Assembly: GCF_039525035.1 (NCBI RefSeq)
Contig: NZ_BAAAHE010000014.1
Coordinates: forward strand, 192,022 to 256,021
Source: Sporichthya brevicatena
GTDB lineage: Bacteria > Actinomycetota > Actinomycetes > Sporichthyales > Sporichthyaceae
DNA: 64,000 bases
Direction: 5' to 3'
Made by a program: the position numbers and the translations under genes. Position 1 is the first letter of the stretch; each line of letters begins with the position of its first letter. A model generated the notes under the pieces. It saw only the letters and a list, made by a program, of their open reading frames with translations. It had not been told where the DNA came from and searched no databases. Shown here piece by piece: positions 1 to 8,597 of the stretch.

Positions 1-1551
1 AGCTTCGCGATCGGCGAGGTGCGCGTGCAGGCGAGCCAGGTCATCGTCACGGTCTTCGCTCTCGCCTCCACGGCCGGTCTGTACCTGTACTTCAAGCGCG
101 CCCGCCTCGGTGTCGCGATGCAGGCCGTGGTCGAGGACCCGAACCTGCTCGCGCTGGAGGCGACCAGCCCGGTCGTGGTCCGCCGCTACGCGTGGGCGAT
201 CGGCTCGTCGTTCGTCTCGATCTCGGGCATGTTGATCGCTCCGGGCCTGGGCATCCAGGTCAACCAGATGCTGCTGCTCTACGTGACGGCGTTCGGCGCC
301 GCGGCGCTCGGCGGGTTCTCCAGCCTGCCGCTGACGTTCGCGTCCGCGATCGGCATCGGCATCACGATGAACATCCTGTCCGACAAGCTCGCCGGCCAGA
401 CCGACGTCGTGCTCTCGCAGCTCTACACGCAGGTGCCGTTCCTGGTCCTGGTCGCGGCGCTGCTGTTCGTGCCCAGGCGCAAGCTGATCGAGCGCGGTGC
501 GAAGCGGGCCCGGCGGGCGACGCCGATCCGCCAGTTCCCGCCGCAGGTCATGCTCCCGGCCGGCGCGCTCGGGCTGTCGGCCGCGGTGATGGTCCCGTTC
601 GTCGTCGACTCCGCCGACATCAACCAGTACACGACCGCGATCGGGTTCGCGATCGTGCTCGCCTCGCTGGGTCTGCTGATCTGGACCTCGGGCCAGCTCT
701 CGCTGTGTCACATGGCGTTCGCCGCCGTCGGGGCCACGACCTTCTACCACGCGCAGAACGCCGGGTGGCCGTGGCTGCTCGCGCTGCTCGCGGGTGCGTT
801 GGTCGCGATCCCGGTCGGTGCGCTGGTCTCGATCCCGTCGTTCCGTCTGTCGGGCACGTACCTGGCGGTGGCCACGTTCGGGTTCGGGCTGCTGTTCCAG
901 AACCTGATCTACGCCACCGACTTCATGTTCGGCGCCGCCGACATCCGCTCGGTCTCCCGTCCGGAGCTGTTCGGCATGGACACCGCGAGCGACCGCGGCT
1001 ACTACTACACGGCGCTGGTCATCGCGCTGGGGTGCGTCGCCATGATTCTGACGGTCCGTCGCAGCCGCCTCGGTCGTCTGCTCCGCGGCCTCGGCGACTC
1101 GCCGGCGGCCCTGGCGGCGCACGCGACCAACACGCGCCTGACGTGCCTGATGGTCTTCAGCCTCTCGGCGTTCCTGGCCGCGGTGGGTGGCGTCCTGATC
1201 GCGGGCGTCCCGCAGTCCGCCTCCGGCAACGCGGGTGGCTCGTTCGGGTACTTCAACTCCCTCGTGCTGGTGGCGGTCCTGACCTTCTGCGGCCGCCGGC
1301 CGATCCTGTCGCCGGTGATCGCGGCGGTGCTGTTCGTCGTCATCCGGATCTACGAGCCGTTCAACAGCGAGACCTTCGTCGACTACCAGGGCGCGATCTT
1401 CGGTGCGCTCGCCCTCGGCGTGGCGATCGCCCCGGCGCTGCGGGTGCCGACGCTCGGCCGACGCGGCATCGCCCGCGTCGGGCGGCGCACCCCGACGGCC
1501 GTCCGGGTCCAGCGAGTTCAGGGCCGTGTGCGTGAGGGGGTGGCGGCATGA
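1..1551 (+). CDS. Branched-chain-type ABC transporter permease, LivH-LivM fusion (5' truncated by window edge)
   Basis: Inner-membrane permease of a LIV/HAAT-family importer. The reading frame is open from base 1 with no stop, so the true start lies upstream; a GTG at 19 is only an internal codon. The visible part aligns with the second half of LivH ([14 protein letters not shown], about residues 35-50) followed by a complete LivM-like half beginning near residue 190 ([15 protein letters not shown]). Many hydrophobic helices are evident. The full-length paralogue at 26774-28717 has the same two-permease fusion. It ends with a 4-nt overlap with the downstream ATPase, so the two are translationally coupled. 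The substrate could be an amino acid, or, given the neighbourhood, an organic acid. Confidence 0.9.
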   Translation, partial: SFAIGEVRVQASQVIVTVFALASTAGLYLYFKRARLGVAMQAVVEDPNLLALEATSPVVVRRYAWAIGSSFVSISGMLIAPGLGIQVNQMLLLYVTAFGAAALGGFSSLPLTFASAIGIGITMNILSDKLAGQTDVVLSQLYTQVPFLVLVAALLFVPRRKLIERGAKRARRATPIRQFPPQVMLPAGALGLSAAVMVPFVVDSADINQYTTAIGFAIVLASLGLLIWTSGQLSLCHMAFAAVGATTFYHAQNAGWPWLLALLAGALVAIPVGALVSIPSFRLSGTYLAVATFGFGLLFQNLIYATDFMFGAADIRSVSRPELFGMDTASDRGYYYTALVIALGCVAMILTVRRSRLGRLLRGLGDSPAALAAHATNTRLTCLMVFSLSAFLAAVGGVLIAGVPQSASGNAGGSFGYFNSLVLVAVLTFCGRRPILSPVIAAVLFVVIRIYEPFNSETFVDYQGAIFGALALGVAIAPALRVPTLGRRGIARVGRRTPTAVRVQRVQGRVREGVAA

Positions 1552-2372
1552 CGCGCGAGCTCCCGTCGCTGGAGATCGACGGCGTCACGGTCCGCTTCGG
1601 CGGTCTGGTCGCGGTCTCGGAGGTGACGCTGACGGCGCCGGCCGGGCAGATCACCGGCCTCATCGGCCCGAACGGGGCCGGCAAGACCACGACGTTCAAC
1701 GCCTGCACCGGGGTCGTCCCGGCGGCGAGCGGTTCCGTGCGGCTGGGCCGGACGGTCCTGGACGGGCACGGCACCTCCAAGCGCGCGGCGCGTGGCCTGG
1801 GCCGCACGTTCCAGCGCATGGAGCTCTTCGACTCGATGACGGTCGTGGAGAACGTCGAGCTCGGCGTCGAGTCCTTCCTCGCCGCCGGCCGCCCCTTCGG
1901 GCAGATGTTCTGCCCGCCGGGGGAGCGCAGGAAGATCGCCGCGCGGGCCGCGGACGCCCTGGAACTCTGCGGGATCACGGGCCTGGCCCGGCGCACCGCG
2001 GGGGACCTGTCGACCGGTCAGCGCCGGCTCGTCGAGCTCGCCCGCGCGATCGCGACCCCGTTCTCGTTCCTGCTCCTCGACGAGCCGTCCTCCGGTCTGG
2101 ACCCCGAGGAGACCGAGAAGTTCGGGCAGATCCTGCTCGACTTCGTCGCCGACCGGGGCGTCGGGATCCTGCTCGTCGAGCACGACATGGCGCTGGTGTC
2201 CTCGATCTGCAGCTACATCTACGTCCTGGACTTCGGGCGGCTGATCCATCAGGGCCCGACGGCCGAGGCGCTCGCGTCTCCGATCGTCCTCGAGGCCTAC
2301 CTCGGCACCGAGTCGAGTGCGCTGGACTCCGCAGCCGAATCGATCGACGGAGCGGAGGCAGCGCATGCTTGA
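1548..2372 (+). CDS. livG: LIV-type ABC transporter ATP-binding protein LivG
   Basis: Cytoplasmic ATPase that drives the adjacent permease. Walker [10 protein letters not shown] lies at about residues 40-48, the signature LSTGQRR at about 154-160 and Walker [12 protein letters not shown] at about 174-184. Its 274 aa is slightly longer than usual LivG because of a C-terminal tail of about 20 residues. The ATG start overlaps the permease stop by 4 nt. The next gene starts 8 nt before this one stops. The family is clear; the transported substrate is not. Confidence 0.93.
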   Translation: MTRELPSLEIDGVTVRFGGLVAVSEVTLTAPAGQITGLIGPNGAGKTTTFNACTGVVPAASGSVRLGRTVLDGHGTSKRAARGLGRTFQRMELFDSMTVVENVELGVESFLAAGRPFGQMFCPPGERRKIAARAADALELCGITGLARRTAGDLSTGQRRLVELARAIATPFSFLLLDEPSSGLDPEETEKFGQILLDFVADRGVGILLVEHDMALVSSICSYIYVLDFGRLIHQGPTAEALASPIVLEAYLGTESSALDSAAESIDGAEAAHA

Positions 2373-3060
2373 GCTACGGGGCATCACCGCCGGCTACGAC
2401 ACCGGCACGGTGCTGCGCAACGTCGACCTGATCGTTCCGGACTCCTCGGTCGTGGCGCTGATCGGCCCGAACGGTGCGGGCAAGACCACCCTGCTGCGCG
2501 TCGCGTCCGGTCTGCTCAAGCCGACGGGGGGTCAGATCATCCTCGACGGCGTCGACGTCACCGGCCGCCCGACCGAGGACCTCGCCCGGCGGGGTATCTG
2601 TCACGTCCCCGAGGGGCGGGGCGTCTTCCCGGGTCTGTCGGTCGCGGACAACGTGCGCCTGCAGGCACCGCCGCAGGTCGACAAGCGTGCGATGGCCCGC
2701 GCGGCCGAGGCGTTCCCGCGCCTGGGGGAGCGCGCCACGCAGCTCGCCGGCACCATGAGCGGTGGTGAGCAGCAGATGCTCGCCCTCGCCCACACCTACG
2801 TCAGCGACCCCTCGATCGTGCTCCTGGACGAGGTGTCGATGGGGCTGGCGCCGAAGATCGTCTCGGAGATCTTCGAGTTCCTGGAGGGCCTCGCCCGGTC
2901 CGGGAAGTCCCTGCTGCTCGTCGAGCAGTACGTCGCGCGGGCACTGGAGTTCGCCGACTACGTCTACATCCTCAACCGCGGCCGCATCACCTTCGCCGGC
3001 GAACCCGGCGAACTCAGCGAGAGCGCCGTCGCCGAGTCCTACCTGGGAGCGAGTCGATGA
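2365..3060 (+). CDS. livF: LIV-type ABC transporter ATP-binding protein LivF
   Basis: Second ATPase of the importer, 231 aa, the usual LivF size. Walker [10 protein letters not shown] is at about residues 34-42, the signature MSGGEQQML at about 131, and the Walker B region VLLDEVSMGLAP fits the LivF subgroup. An in-frame GTG-type start at 2317 would add 16 residues without family support. I chose the ATG at 2365 because GGAG lies just upstream and the protein then begins directly with [11 protein letters not shown]. It overlaps livG by 8 nt and the next gene by 4 nt. Confidence 0.93.
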   Translation: MLELRGITAGYDTGTVLRNVDLIVPDSSVVALIGPNGAGKTTLLRVASGLLKPTGGQIILDGVDVTGRPTEDLARRGICHVPEGRGVFPGLSVADNVRLQAPPQVDKRAMARAAEAFPRLGERATQLAGTMSGGEQQMLALAHTYVSDPSIVLLDEVSMGLAPKIVSEIFEFLEGLARSGKSLLLVEQYVARALEFADYVYILNRGRITFAGEPGELSESAVAESYLGASR

Positions 3061-4406
3061 CCCACCGCGCCGCAAAGCCGACCTCGAGCACCCGGCTGAG
3101 CCGGGCCACCGGCCGCCGCGTCGCCGCCGGTGCCGGGGCGATCGCCCTGCTCGCCGTGAGCGGCCTGGTGCTGGGCGGCTCGGCCCAGGCCGACGCCCCC
3201 ACCGACTACGAGCTGCTCGCCGGCGCGAGCTCGCTCGACATCCACATCGCCGACAACAACCTGCCGGTGACCCAGGTCGTCGATGCGAGCCCCTACGGCG
3301 CCTCGGCGACCCTGTCGAGCTCCGGTGTCGTCAAGGCCGACGCCGGTGCCCCCTACGCGCCGTTCGGCTACTCGCTGCCCTCCACCGTGACCGGCCTCGG
3401 TGCGGGCAACCTGCCCGCGATCCCGCCGTTCCCCGGCTACGTCGCGGCCAGCTACCCGGCCAACGCGATCGACGAGCAGAAGACCGGCGGCTACGAGCTC
3501 TCGGCCCGCACGGCGGAGCGCTCCTCGGTCGGCAGCGTCCGACTCGGTCAGATCGGCTCGGACAGCTCGACCGGGTTCGCCATCGCCCGCGCCACCGCCA
3601 ACGACGACGGCACCGTCACCACCGAGGGTGCCGCGGGTGCCTCGGCGTTCAGCTTCGGTGGGGTGCTCGACCTCGGCCGGGTGTCCTCGGTCCTGTCGAT
3701 GACCAAGTCGCCGAACGGCAAGCCCGTCATCACCGGCACCACCGACCTCGGCACCGTCACCGTCGCCAGCAACTTCCCCTCCGGCATCCGGGACGACGGG
3801 TCGCTGGTCGCCGGTGCGCCCGTCCCGCTCACGCCGTCCTCGATCACCGCACTCAACGCCGCGCTCGAGCCGCAGGGCCTGGCCCTGACCTACCTGCCGC
3901 GCACGTTCACCTACACCGACGGCACCACCAGCACCGGCGCCCAGCCCGACGCGCGCAAGACGATCCGCACGGTTTCCTCCGGTGCCTTGCAGGTGAGGTC
4001 GAGCCAGAACGTTCCCACCCAGGGCAAGGTCGACGTCGTCTACACCTTCGGCCGGGTCACCCTCTCCGCCACCAACGGCGGGTCCGTGACCACCGGCGCG
4101 GACGTCGTCGACTCCACCGTCGGGGGCATCTCACCCGAGCTGTCCGGAGCGATCGATGCCGCCGCCGGCCAGCTCCCGGGCGCACTCCCGCCCGACGCCG
4201 CCGCTCTGCCGGAGACGGCCACCGGCCAGCTTCCGGGTGCCGTGCCCACCGTCGAACTCGCGCCCGCGGCCTCGCCGCAGACCGGTGTCGTCGCCCTCGC
4301 CGGGCGCGCGGCCTCCTACGGCGAGAGCCCGTACCTGATGCTCGTCGTCGCGGCGCTCGGCGCCCTCGGCGCGGCGCACCTGGTCCGTTTCCTCGCCGTC
4401 AAGTAA
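3057..4406 (+). CDS. Secreted protein with C-terminal membrane anchor, associated with LIV operon
   Basis: 449 aa, function unknown. The N-terminus has an Arg-rich segment, a hydrophobic core (AIALLAVSGLVLGG) and an Ala-x-Ala-type cleavage region near residue 46, so a Sec signal peptide is likely. The C-terminus has a second hydrophobic segment (YLMLVVAALGALGAAHLV) followed by a basic end, so the mature protein should sit outside the membrane on a C-terminal anchor. The middle is rich in Ser/Thr/Gly with no catalytic motif I recognise, and a Pro/Ala/Gly linker precedes the anchor. A paralogue at 30176-31426 also follows livF directly, which argues for a role tied to transport. The ATG overlaps livF by 4 nt. 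Confidence 0.8.
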   Translation: MTHRAAKPTSSTRLSRATGRRVAAGAGAIALLAVSGLVLGGSAQADAPTDYELLAGASSLDIHIADNNLPVTQVVDASPYGASATLSSSGVVKADAGAPYAPFGYSLPSTVTGLGAGNLPAIPPFPGYVAASYPANAIDEQKTGGYELSARTAERSSVGSVRLGQIGSDSSTGFAIARATANDDGTVTTEGAAGASAFSFGGVLDLGRVSSVLSMTKSPNGKPVITGTTDLGTVTVASNFPSGIRDDGSLVAGAPVPLTPSSITALNAALEPQGLALTYLPRTFTYTDGTTSTGAQPDARKTIRTVSSGALQVRSSQNVPTQGKVDVVYTFGRVTLSATNGGSVTTGADVVDSTVGGISPELSGAIDAAAGQLPGALPPDAAALPETATGQLPGAVPTVELAPAASPQTGVVALAGRAASYGESPYLMLVVAALGALGAAHLVRFLAVK

Positions 4407-4460
4407 GCCCCCGTTCTCGAACCGTCGAGCCGCCGTCCGGCCCCGAGAGGAACCACCCGA

Positions 4461-5993
4461 ATGAAGTTCAGGCGATCCGCCTCATCGCGCGTCCCGGGAC
4501 GCCGCCAGTTGACCGTCGGTCTGCTGGTCGGCGCCCTGACGGCGACCCTCGCCCTGTCCGGATGCGGCTCCCGGCGTGACAGCCAGGAGTTCGTCGCGGC
4601 GAACTCCGCCGGCGTGGTCGCGGCCCCCGACGGCAGCACCGGGTTCGACACGGGCGCCGCGCCCGGTGCCGACACCGGCGCCGGAATCGGGGCCGTCGAC
4701 CCCGGCGCGGTGGCAGGTCCGGACACCACGGCTCCCGGTCAGAGCGCCGGCGGCGCGGCCACCGCGGCGCCGGGCAAGGCGACCACCGCGGGCGGCGCCT
4801 CGACCGGCACCGCGGCGCAGCCCGGCAAGGCGGCCGCGGGCAGCGGCAACAAGTGCGCCACCTCGGGTTCGGTCGTGACGCTCGGGAACATCAGCACCCA
4901 GTCCGGTCTGCTCGGTGAGCTCTTCAAGGGCCTGCCGGAGGCGCTGCAGGTCTGGGCGAAGTCGGCCAACGCCTGTGGCGGCTTCGGTGGCCACCCGGTG
5001 CGCGTGGTCTCCGCCGACGACGGTGGCGACCCGGCGACGGCGCTGACCATCGCCCAGCGCATGGTCCAGAACGACAAGGTGCTGGCCTTCATCGGCCTGG
5101 ACATGCCGCTGTCCGTCGCCGGCATCGAGAAGTACCTCAAGGAGGTCGGCGTCCCGTCGATCGGTGGCGACTCCTCCGAGCTGCCGTTCTTCGAGAACCC
5201 GATGTTCTTCCCGATCGGCCCCTTCGTCAGCGTCATCGGCGCGGCGGACGCGGAGATCGCCATCAGCAAGGGCGCGAAGAAGATCGCGGTCTTCTACTGC
5301 ACCGAGATCCCGAACTCCTGCGGCCCGGTCGCGGCGAGCAAGGACCTGCAGGTCGGGTCGCCGGTCGTCAAGGCGATGGGCGGCGAGATCGTCCTGTCGC
5401 AGAAGGCGTCCGTCGTCGCGCCGAGCTACACCTCGCAGTGCATCGCGGCCAAGCGCGCCGGGGCCGAGGCGATCATCGCCATCCTCGACGGCCCCAGTGT
5501 CGGCCGCCTGGCGACGAACTGCCACGCGCAGGACTACAAGCCGATCTTCCTCGGCATCAGCCTCGGTCTGAGCGCGAACCTCACCGACTACGCGGCCCTG
5601 AACCAGAACAACTTCTTCGCGCCGCTGAACACCTTCCCGTGGGTGGACGCCTCGCTGCCCGGTCCCAAGAAGTACGCCGAGGACCTGCAGAAGTACTTCG
5701 GCCGTCCGCTCGGCGGTCCGAGCCCGGCGATGGCCTACGCCTCGGGTGTCCTGGCGGCGCACGCGGTCCGGGCCGGCCTGCCGGCCAACCCGACCTCGGC
5801 CGACGTCATCAAGGGTCTCTACACCATCAAGAACGAGACCCTCGGTGGTCTGGTCGCCCCGCTGACGTTCACCCCGAAGCTCCCGCGGGACGGCATCACG
5901 TCCTGCTACTTCCTGGTCGCGATCTCTCAGGGCAAGTTCGTCGCGCCCGAAGGCTCCAAGTGCCTGAAGGTCAACGCCAAGGGGCCCCAGTAA
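4461..5993 (+). CDS. LIV-type ABC transporter substrate-binding lipoprotein
   Basis: Extracytoplasmic solute receptor for the upstream importer. A lipoprotein signal with lipobox LSGC (Cys at about residue 34) is followed by about 90 residues of Ala/Gly/Thr/Pro-rich linker. A periplasmic-binding type-1 fold of the Leu/Ile/Val class (Peripla_BP_6) starts near VVTLGNISTQSGLLG at about residue 138. The linker probably spans the cell wall. It has its own Shine-Dalgarno (GAGAGGAA) 54 nt after the preceding gene, and a strong hairpin follows the stop. The paralogue at 24441-25919 has the same design. Confidence 0.92.
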   Translation: MKFRRSASSRVPGRRQLTVGLLVGALTATLALSGCGSRRDSQEFVAANSAGVVAAPDGSTGFDTGAAPGADTGAGIGAVDPGAVAGPDTTAPGQSAGGAATAAPGKATTAGGASTGTAAQPGKAAAGSGNKCATSGSVVTLGNISTQSGLLGELFKGLPEALQVWAKSANACGGFGGHPVRVVSADDGGDPATALTIAQRMVQNDKVLAFIGLDMPLSVAGIEKYLKEVGVPSIGGDSSELPFFENPMFFPIGPFVSVIGAADAEIAISKGAKKIAVFYCTEIPNSCGPVAASKDLQVGSPVVKAMGGEIVLSQKASVVAPSYTSQCIAAKRAGAEAIIAILDGPSVGRLATNCHAQDYKPIFLGISLGLSANLTDYAALNQNNFFAPLNTFPWVDASLPGPKKYAEDLQKYFGRPLGGPSPAMAYASGVLAAHAVRAGLPANPTSADVIKGLYTIKNETLGGLVAPLTFTPKLPRDGITSCYFLVAISQGKFVAPEGSKCLKVNAKGPQ

Positions 5994-6000
5994 AGCCGTC

Positions 6001-6028
6001 CGCCCGGGCGCGGCGACGCGCCCGGGCG
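6001..6028 (+). terminator. Strong GC hairpin after the first LIV operon
   Basis: Perfect inverted repeat of 12 nt (CGCCCGGGCGCG, 6001-6012; partner 6017-6028) with a GCGA tetraloop, 7 nt after the stop of the substrate-binding protein. There is no U-tract, but high-GC actinobacterial terminators often lack one. It separates the transporter operon from the TetR pair. Confidence 0.65.
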
Positions 6029-6060
6029 ACGGCGTCGCGCGGCTAGGCTGGCGGGTAGCC

Positions 6061-6702
6061 ATGTCCTCACCCACGACGCCGACCGGTACCAGCCGGCGAG
6101 CCCAGCCCCTCGATCGCCGGCACATCGAACGCCGTGAGCTGATCTCGCGCTGGTTGCTCCCGGCTGTCGAGCGCCTGCTCGAGCAGGAGACCTACGGCGC
6201 GCTGACGGTGGAGCAGATGGCGGCCGAGGCCGAGATCTCCCGGTCGACGTTCTACAACTACTTCGAGGACAAGGGCGACCTGCTCCGCGCGCTCGTCGGT
6301 GACGTCATGGGCGCCTCGCTCGACGCCAGCCGGGTGTGGTGGATGCTCCCGCCGGAGGCCGACAAGGAGGAACTCCGCGTCGCCCTCCGGCATCTGGTCG
6401 AGGTGTACCGGCCGCACGCCCTGCTGATGCGCGCGGTCTCCGAGTCGGTCTCGCACGACGCACGGGTCCGCGACGAGTACCTCGACTACATGGCGAACGG
6501 TGTCGCCGGCATCGCCGGCTACGTCCGCAGCGGCCAGCGGGCCGGCGTGATCCGCGCCGACCTGGATCCCGACGCCGTCGGGCAGTGGCTCACCTGGGGC
6601 TTCGAACGCGGGCTCATGCAGCTGAGCCTGCGGCCCGAGGACCAGGACCCCGAGCGCGTCGTCACCGCGATGACGGACATCGTCTGGAAGGCGCTGCATT
6701 GA
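6061..6702 (+). CDS. TetR/AcrR family transcriptional regulator
   Basis: 213-aa repressor-type regulator. The N-terminal helix-turn-helix is visible at about residues 45-75 (LTVEQMAAEAEISRSTFYNY, then FEDKGDLL), typical of TetR. The C-terminal ligand/dimer domain is generic. A TAGGCT -10-like hexamer at 6044-6049 lies close to the ATG and no good Shine-Dalgarno is seen, so a very short leader is possible. It is translationally coupled to a second TetR gene by a 4-nt overlap. The likely target is the inverted repeat at 7432-7467 or its own promoter. Confidence 0.9.
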   Translation: MSSPTTPTGTSRRAQPLDRRHIERRELISRWLLPAVERLLEQETYGALTVEQMAAEAEISRSTFYNYFEDKGDLLRALVGDVMGASLDASRVWWMLPPEADKEELRVALRHLVEVYRPHALLMRAVSESVSHDARVRDEYLDYMANGVAGIAGYVRSGQRAGVIRADLDPDAVGQWLTWGFERGLMQLSLRPEDQDPERVVTAMTDIVWKALH

Positions 6703-7364
6703 GCGCCCCGAGGACGAAGCGGAGCCGGAAGAAGGCCGAGGCCGAGGACCGCCGCCGGAGCATCCGCGACCGCCTGCTGGCGGCCATCGAGGAGCTCGCG
6801 GCCGCGGGGGAGTCGTACTCCACCGTCTCGGTGGAGCGACTGGCCTCGACCGCCGGACTGTCGCGGGCGACCTTCTACATCTACTTCGACGGCAAGGCCG
6901 GCCTGCTCGAGGCGTGGTTCGCCGAGGTGGAGGAGGAGCTGGCGAAGGCCACCGCCGCCTGGTTCGCACTCGACGGGGCCGCCACCCAGGACGACCTCGG
7001 CCGCGCGCTGCGCGGCATCGCCGAGGTCTACGTCGAGCACCGCCGGTTGCTGGCGGCGTTCAACGACGAGGCGTCGCAGAACACCGAGGTCCGCGACCGC
7101 CTCGACCAGGCGATCGCCCGCGTCACCGACGAACTGCGTGTGCACATCGAGCACGGGCAGAAGGAGGGTTGGGTCGACCCCGACCTGGTCGCGGCGGAGA
7201 CCGCCGCCTGGACCGTGGCGATGCTTGAGCGAGGTCTCGGCAACGTGGTGGCCGAGGCCGACGAGGACGCGGTCGACCGACTGCTCGCCACCTTCACCTC
7301 GATGCTGTGGCACACCCTCTACGTCGGTTCTCCGCAGCGCCCGATCGCCGCTCCGCGCGGCTGA
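6699..7364 (+). CDS. TetR/AcrR family transcriptional regulator (TTG start)
   Basis: 221-aa TetR protein. The helix-turn-helix is at about residues 35-65 (VERLASTAGLSRATFYIYF, then DGKAGLLEA). I place the start at TTG 6699, which overlaps the upstream stop as TTGA. Upstream in-frame codons run inside the first TetR gene and would be spurious. A basic stretch (RTKRSRKKAEAEDRRRS) precedes the DNA-binding domain. Two adjacent TetR genes ahead of a long operon suggest a pair of regulators or a heterodimer; the sequence does not show which. Confidence 0.85.
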   Translation: MSAPRTKRSRKKAEAEDRRRSIRDRLLAAIEELAAAGESYSTVSVERLASTAGLSRATFYIYFDGKAGLLEAWFAEVEEELAKATAAWFALDGAATQDDLGRALRGIAEVYVEHRRLLAAFNDEASQNTEVRDRLDQAIARVTDELRVHIEHGQKEGWVDPDLVAAETAAWTVAMLERGLGNVVAEADEDAVDRLLATFTSMLWHTLYVGSPQRPIAAPRG

Positions 7365-7392
7365 TTCGCCGGCTGATTCGCCGGCTGATTCG
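7359..7392. repeat. 12-bp tandem repeat across the TetR stop codon
   Basis: Nearly three copies of GGCTGATTCGCC in tandem. The first copy contains the TGA stop of the second TetR gene. Each copy carries a TGA in the same frame because the period is 12, so repeat-number changes would not alter the protein end. Confidence 0.7.
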
Positions 7393-7417
7393 AGCCCTGG
7401 CGACATTCGCCCGGTCC

Positions 7418-7467
7418 TTGCACAACGTCTCTAGACAGAGCGTCCAAGATGTTGCACACTCTGTCTA
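7418..7467. promoter_or_regulatory. Putative TetR operator upstream of the CrtC/EcKL/P450 operon
   Basis: Perfect inverted repeat TAGACAGAG (7432-7440) / CTCTGTCTA (7459-7467), with an interleaved direct repeat TTGCACA at 7418-7424 and 7452-7458. It lies between the TetR pair and the ATG at 7518, 50 nt upstream of that start. Position and symmetry fit an operator for one or both TetR proteins. Binding is inferred. Confidence 0.6.
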
Positions 7468-7517
7468 ATGCGTGATTGAGCGCACGCCCCCCGCCCCGAT
7501 CGACTCAAGGACGCCGC

Positions 7518-8588
7518 ATGGGTTGGACCGACCGGATCGACGTTGCCGACGAGCACTGGCACAAGCGAAGTGACGACCCGTACTGGAGCGAGAACACGCT
7601 CTTCGGGTTCACAGTGCCGGAGCGGAATCTGTGCGGGTTCATCTATTGGTACTGGCGTCCGAACATGAACCTGGTCGTGGCCGGCCCGGCGGTGTGGGAC
7701 CACACCGGTGAGGACGTCTACAACTGCCTGTACTACGGGTGGGACCAGCACCTGGCGATCCCGCCGGGCTCGGACATGTACGACTTCACGCTGTCGAACT
7801 CGTTGTCGTGCCAGATGGTGACGCCGCAGCAGGAGTACCACATCACCTACGACAGGAACGGCTTCACGTTCGACCTGACGTGGACCGCGATGGCCGAGCC
7901 GCATTACATGAAGCTGACCAAGAGCGGCGAGGAGGACCCGGGCATCAAGAACTGGGTCGCCAAGGAGGGTGACTTCTCGGTCGGGCACTACGAGCACGCC
8001 GGCTGGTTCCGGGGCTGGATCGAGCTCGAGGGTGAGCGGATCGAGATCGACTGCGGCGCCCTGCGCGACCGCGGTTGGGGTCCGCGGCACGCGGACGTGA
8101 AGGACCCGCTGCGCGCGGGCTGGCCGTACGTCTTCGCCTCGCCGGAGAGCGGCTGGCACCTGTACGACCCGCAGACGACGCTGGCGTTCGAGGACGACCC
8201 GATCGAGGGCACGACCGAGACCGTGACGACCGGGTTCTACATCCGCGACGGGGTCAAGGCCCAGATCGTGGGGGGCACCCGCCGCGCGGAGCGGGGCCGC
8301 GACGGTCGGGTGCTGCGTCAGGTGATCGACGCCGTCGACGAGCTCGGCCGTGAGCTGCACGCCGAGGGCCAGACGATGAACTGGCTCAAGTGGCCGATCA
8401 ACAGCGACATCATCAACTGGTGGTCCCTGGTCCGCTGGGAGTACGACGGCCAGGTCGTGTACGGCGAGGACCAGGACTTCATGAACTTCCGCCACTACCG
8501 GCGGTACTGGCGGCGGCTGCTGGCGAAGGACCCCGGGTTGCTGCACTGCTTCCCGGACTCGCCCGACTACCCGCCGTACGGAAAGTAG
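7518..8588 (+). CDS. CrtC/AttH-like lipocalin-fold protein (hydroxyneurosporene-synthase-like)
   Basis: 356 aa. The sequence has features of the CrtC/AttH superfamily (two lipocalin-like beta domains): the conserved PNMNL segment near residue 50, an RDRGWGPRH motif in the middle and many Trp/Tyr residues. Some family members are carotenoid hydratases, but many are uncharacterised, so the reaction here is unknown; water addition to an isoprenoid or lipid double bond is possible. I chose ATG 7518, preceded by AAGGA, over a start 14 codons upstream with no Shine-Dalgarno. A paralogue is encoded at 12624-13604. It is the first gene of a nine-gene operon. Confidence 0.75.
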   Translation: MGWTDRIDVADEHWHKRSDDPYWSENTLFGFTVPERNLCGFIYWYWRPNMNLVVAGPAVWDHTGEDVYNCLYYGWDQHLAIPPGSDMYDFTLSNSLSCQMVTPQQEYHITYDRNGFTFDLTWTAMAEPHYMKLTKSGEEDPGIKNWVAKEGDFSVGHYEHAGWFRGWIELEGERIEIDCGALRDRGWGPRHADVKDPLRAGWPYVFASPESGWHLYDPQTTLAFEDDPIEGTTETVTTGFYIRDGVKAQIVGGTRRAERGRDGRVLRQVIDAVDELGRELHAEGQTMNWLKWPINSDIINWWSLVRWEYDGQVVYGEDQDFMNFRHYRRYWRRLLAKDPGLLHCFPDSPDYPPYGK

Positions 8589-8597
8589 GCCGCCGTC

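Noticed and set aside
2317..2364. Upstream extension of the first livF
   Set aside because: It overlaps livG by more than 50 nt without family support; ATG 2365 has a Shine-Dalgarno and matches the second livF start.
4482..6125. Long open frame on the minus strand (547 codons)
   Set aside because: It is antisense to the lipoprotein gene with its clear lipobox and family motifs; long antisense frames are common at this GC content.
7359..7392. 12-bp tandem repeat as a phase-variation device
   Set aside because: It lies at the stop codon and a 12-nt period keeps the frame, so copy-number changes would hardly affect the protein.
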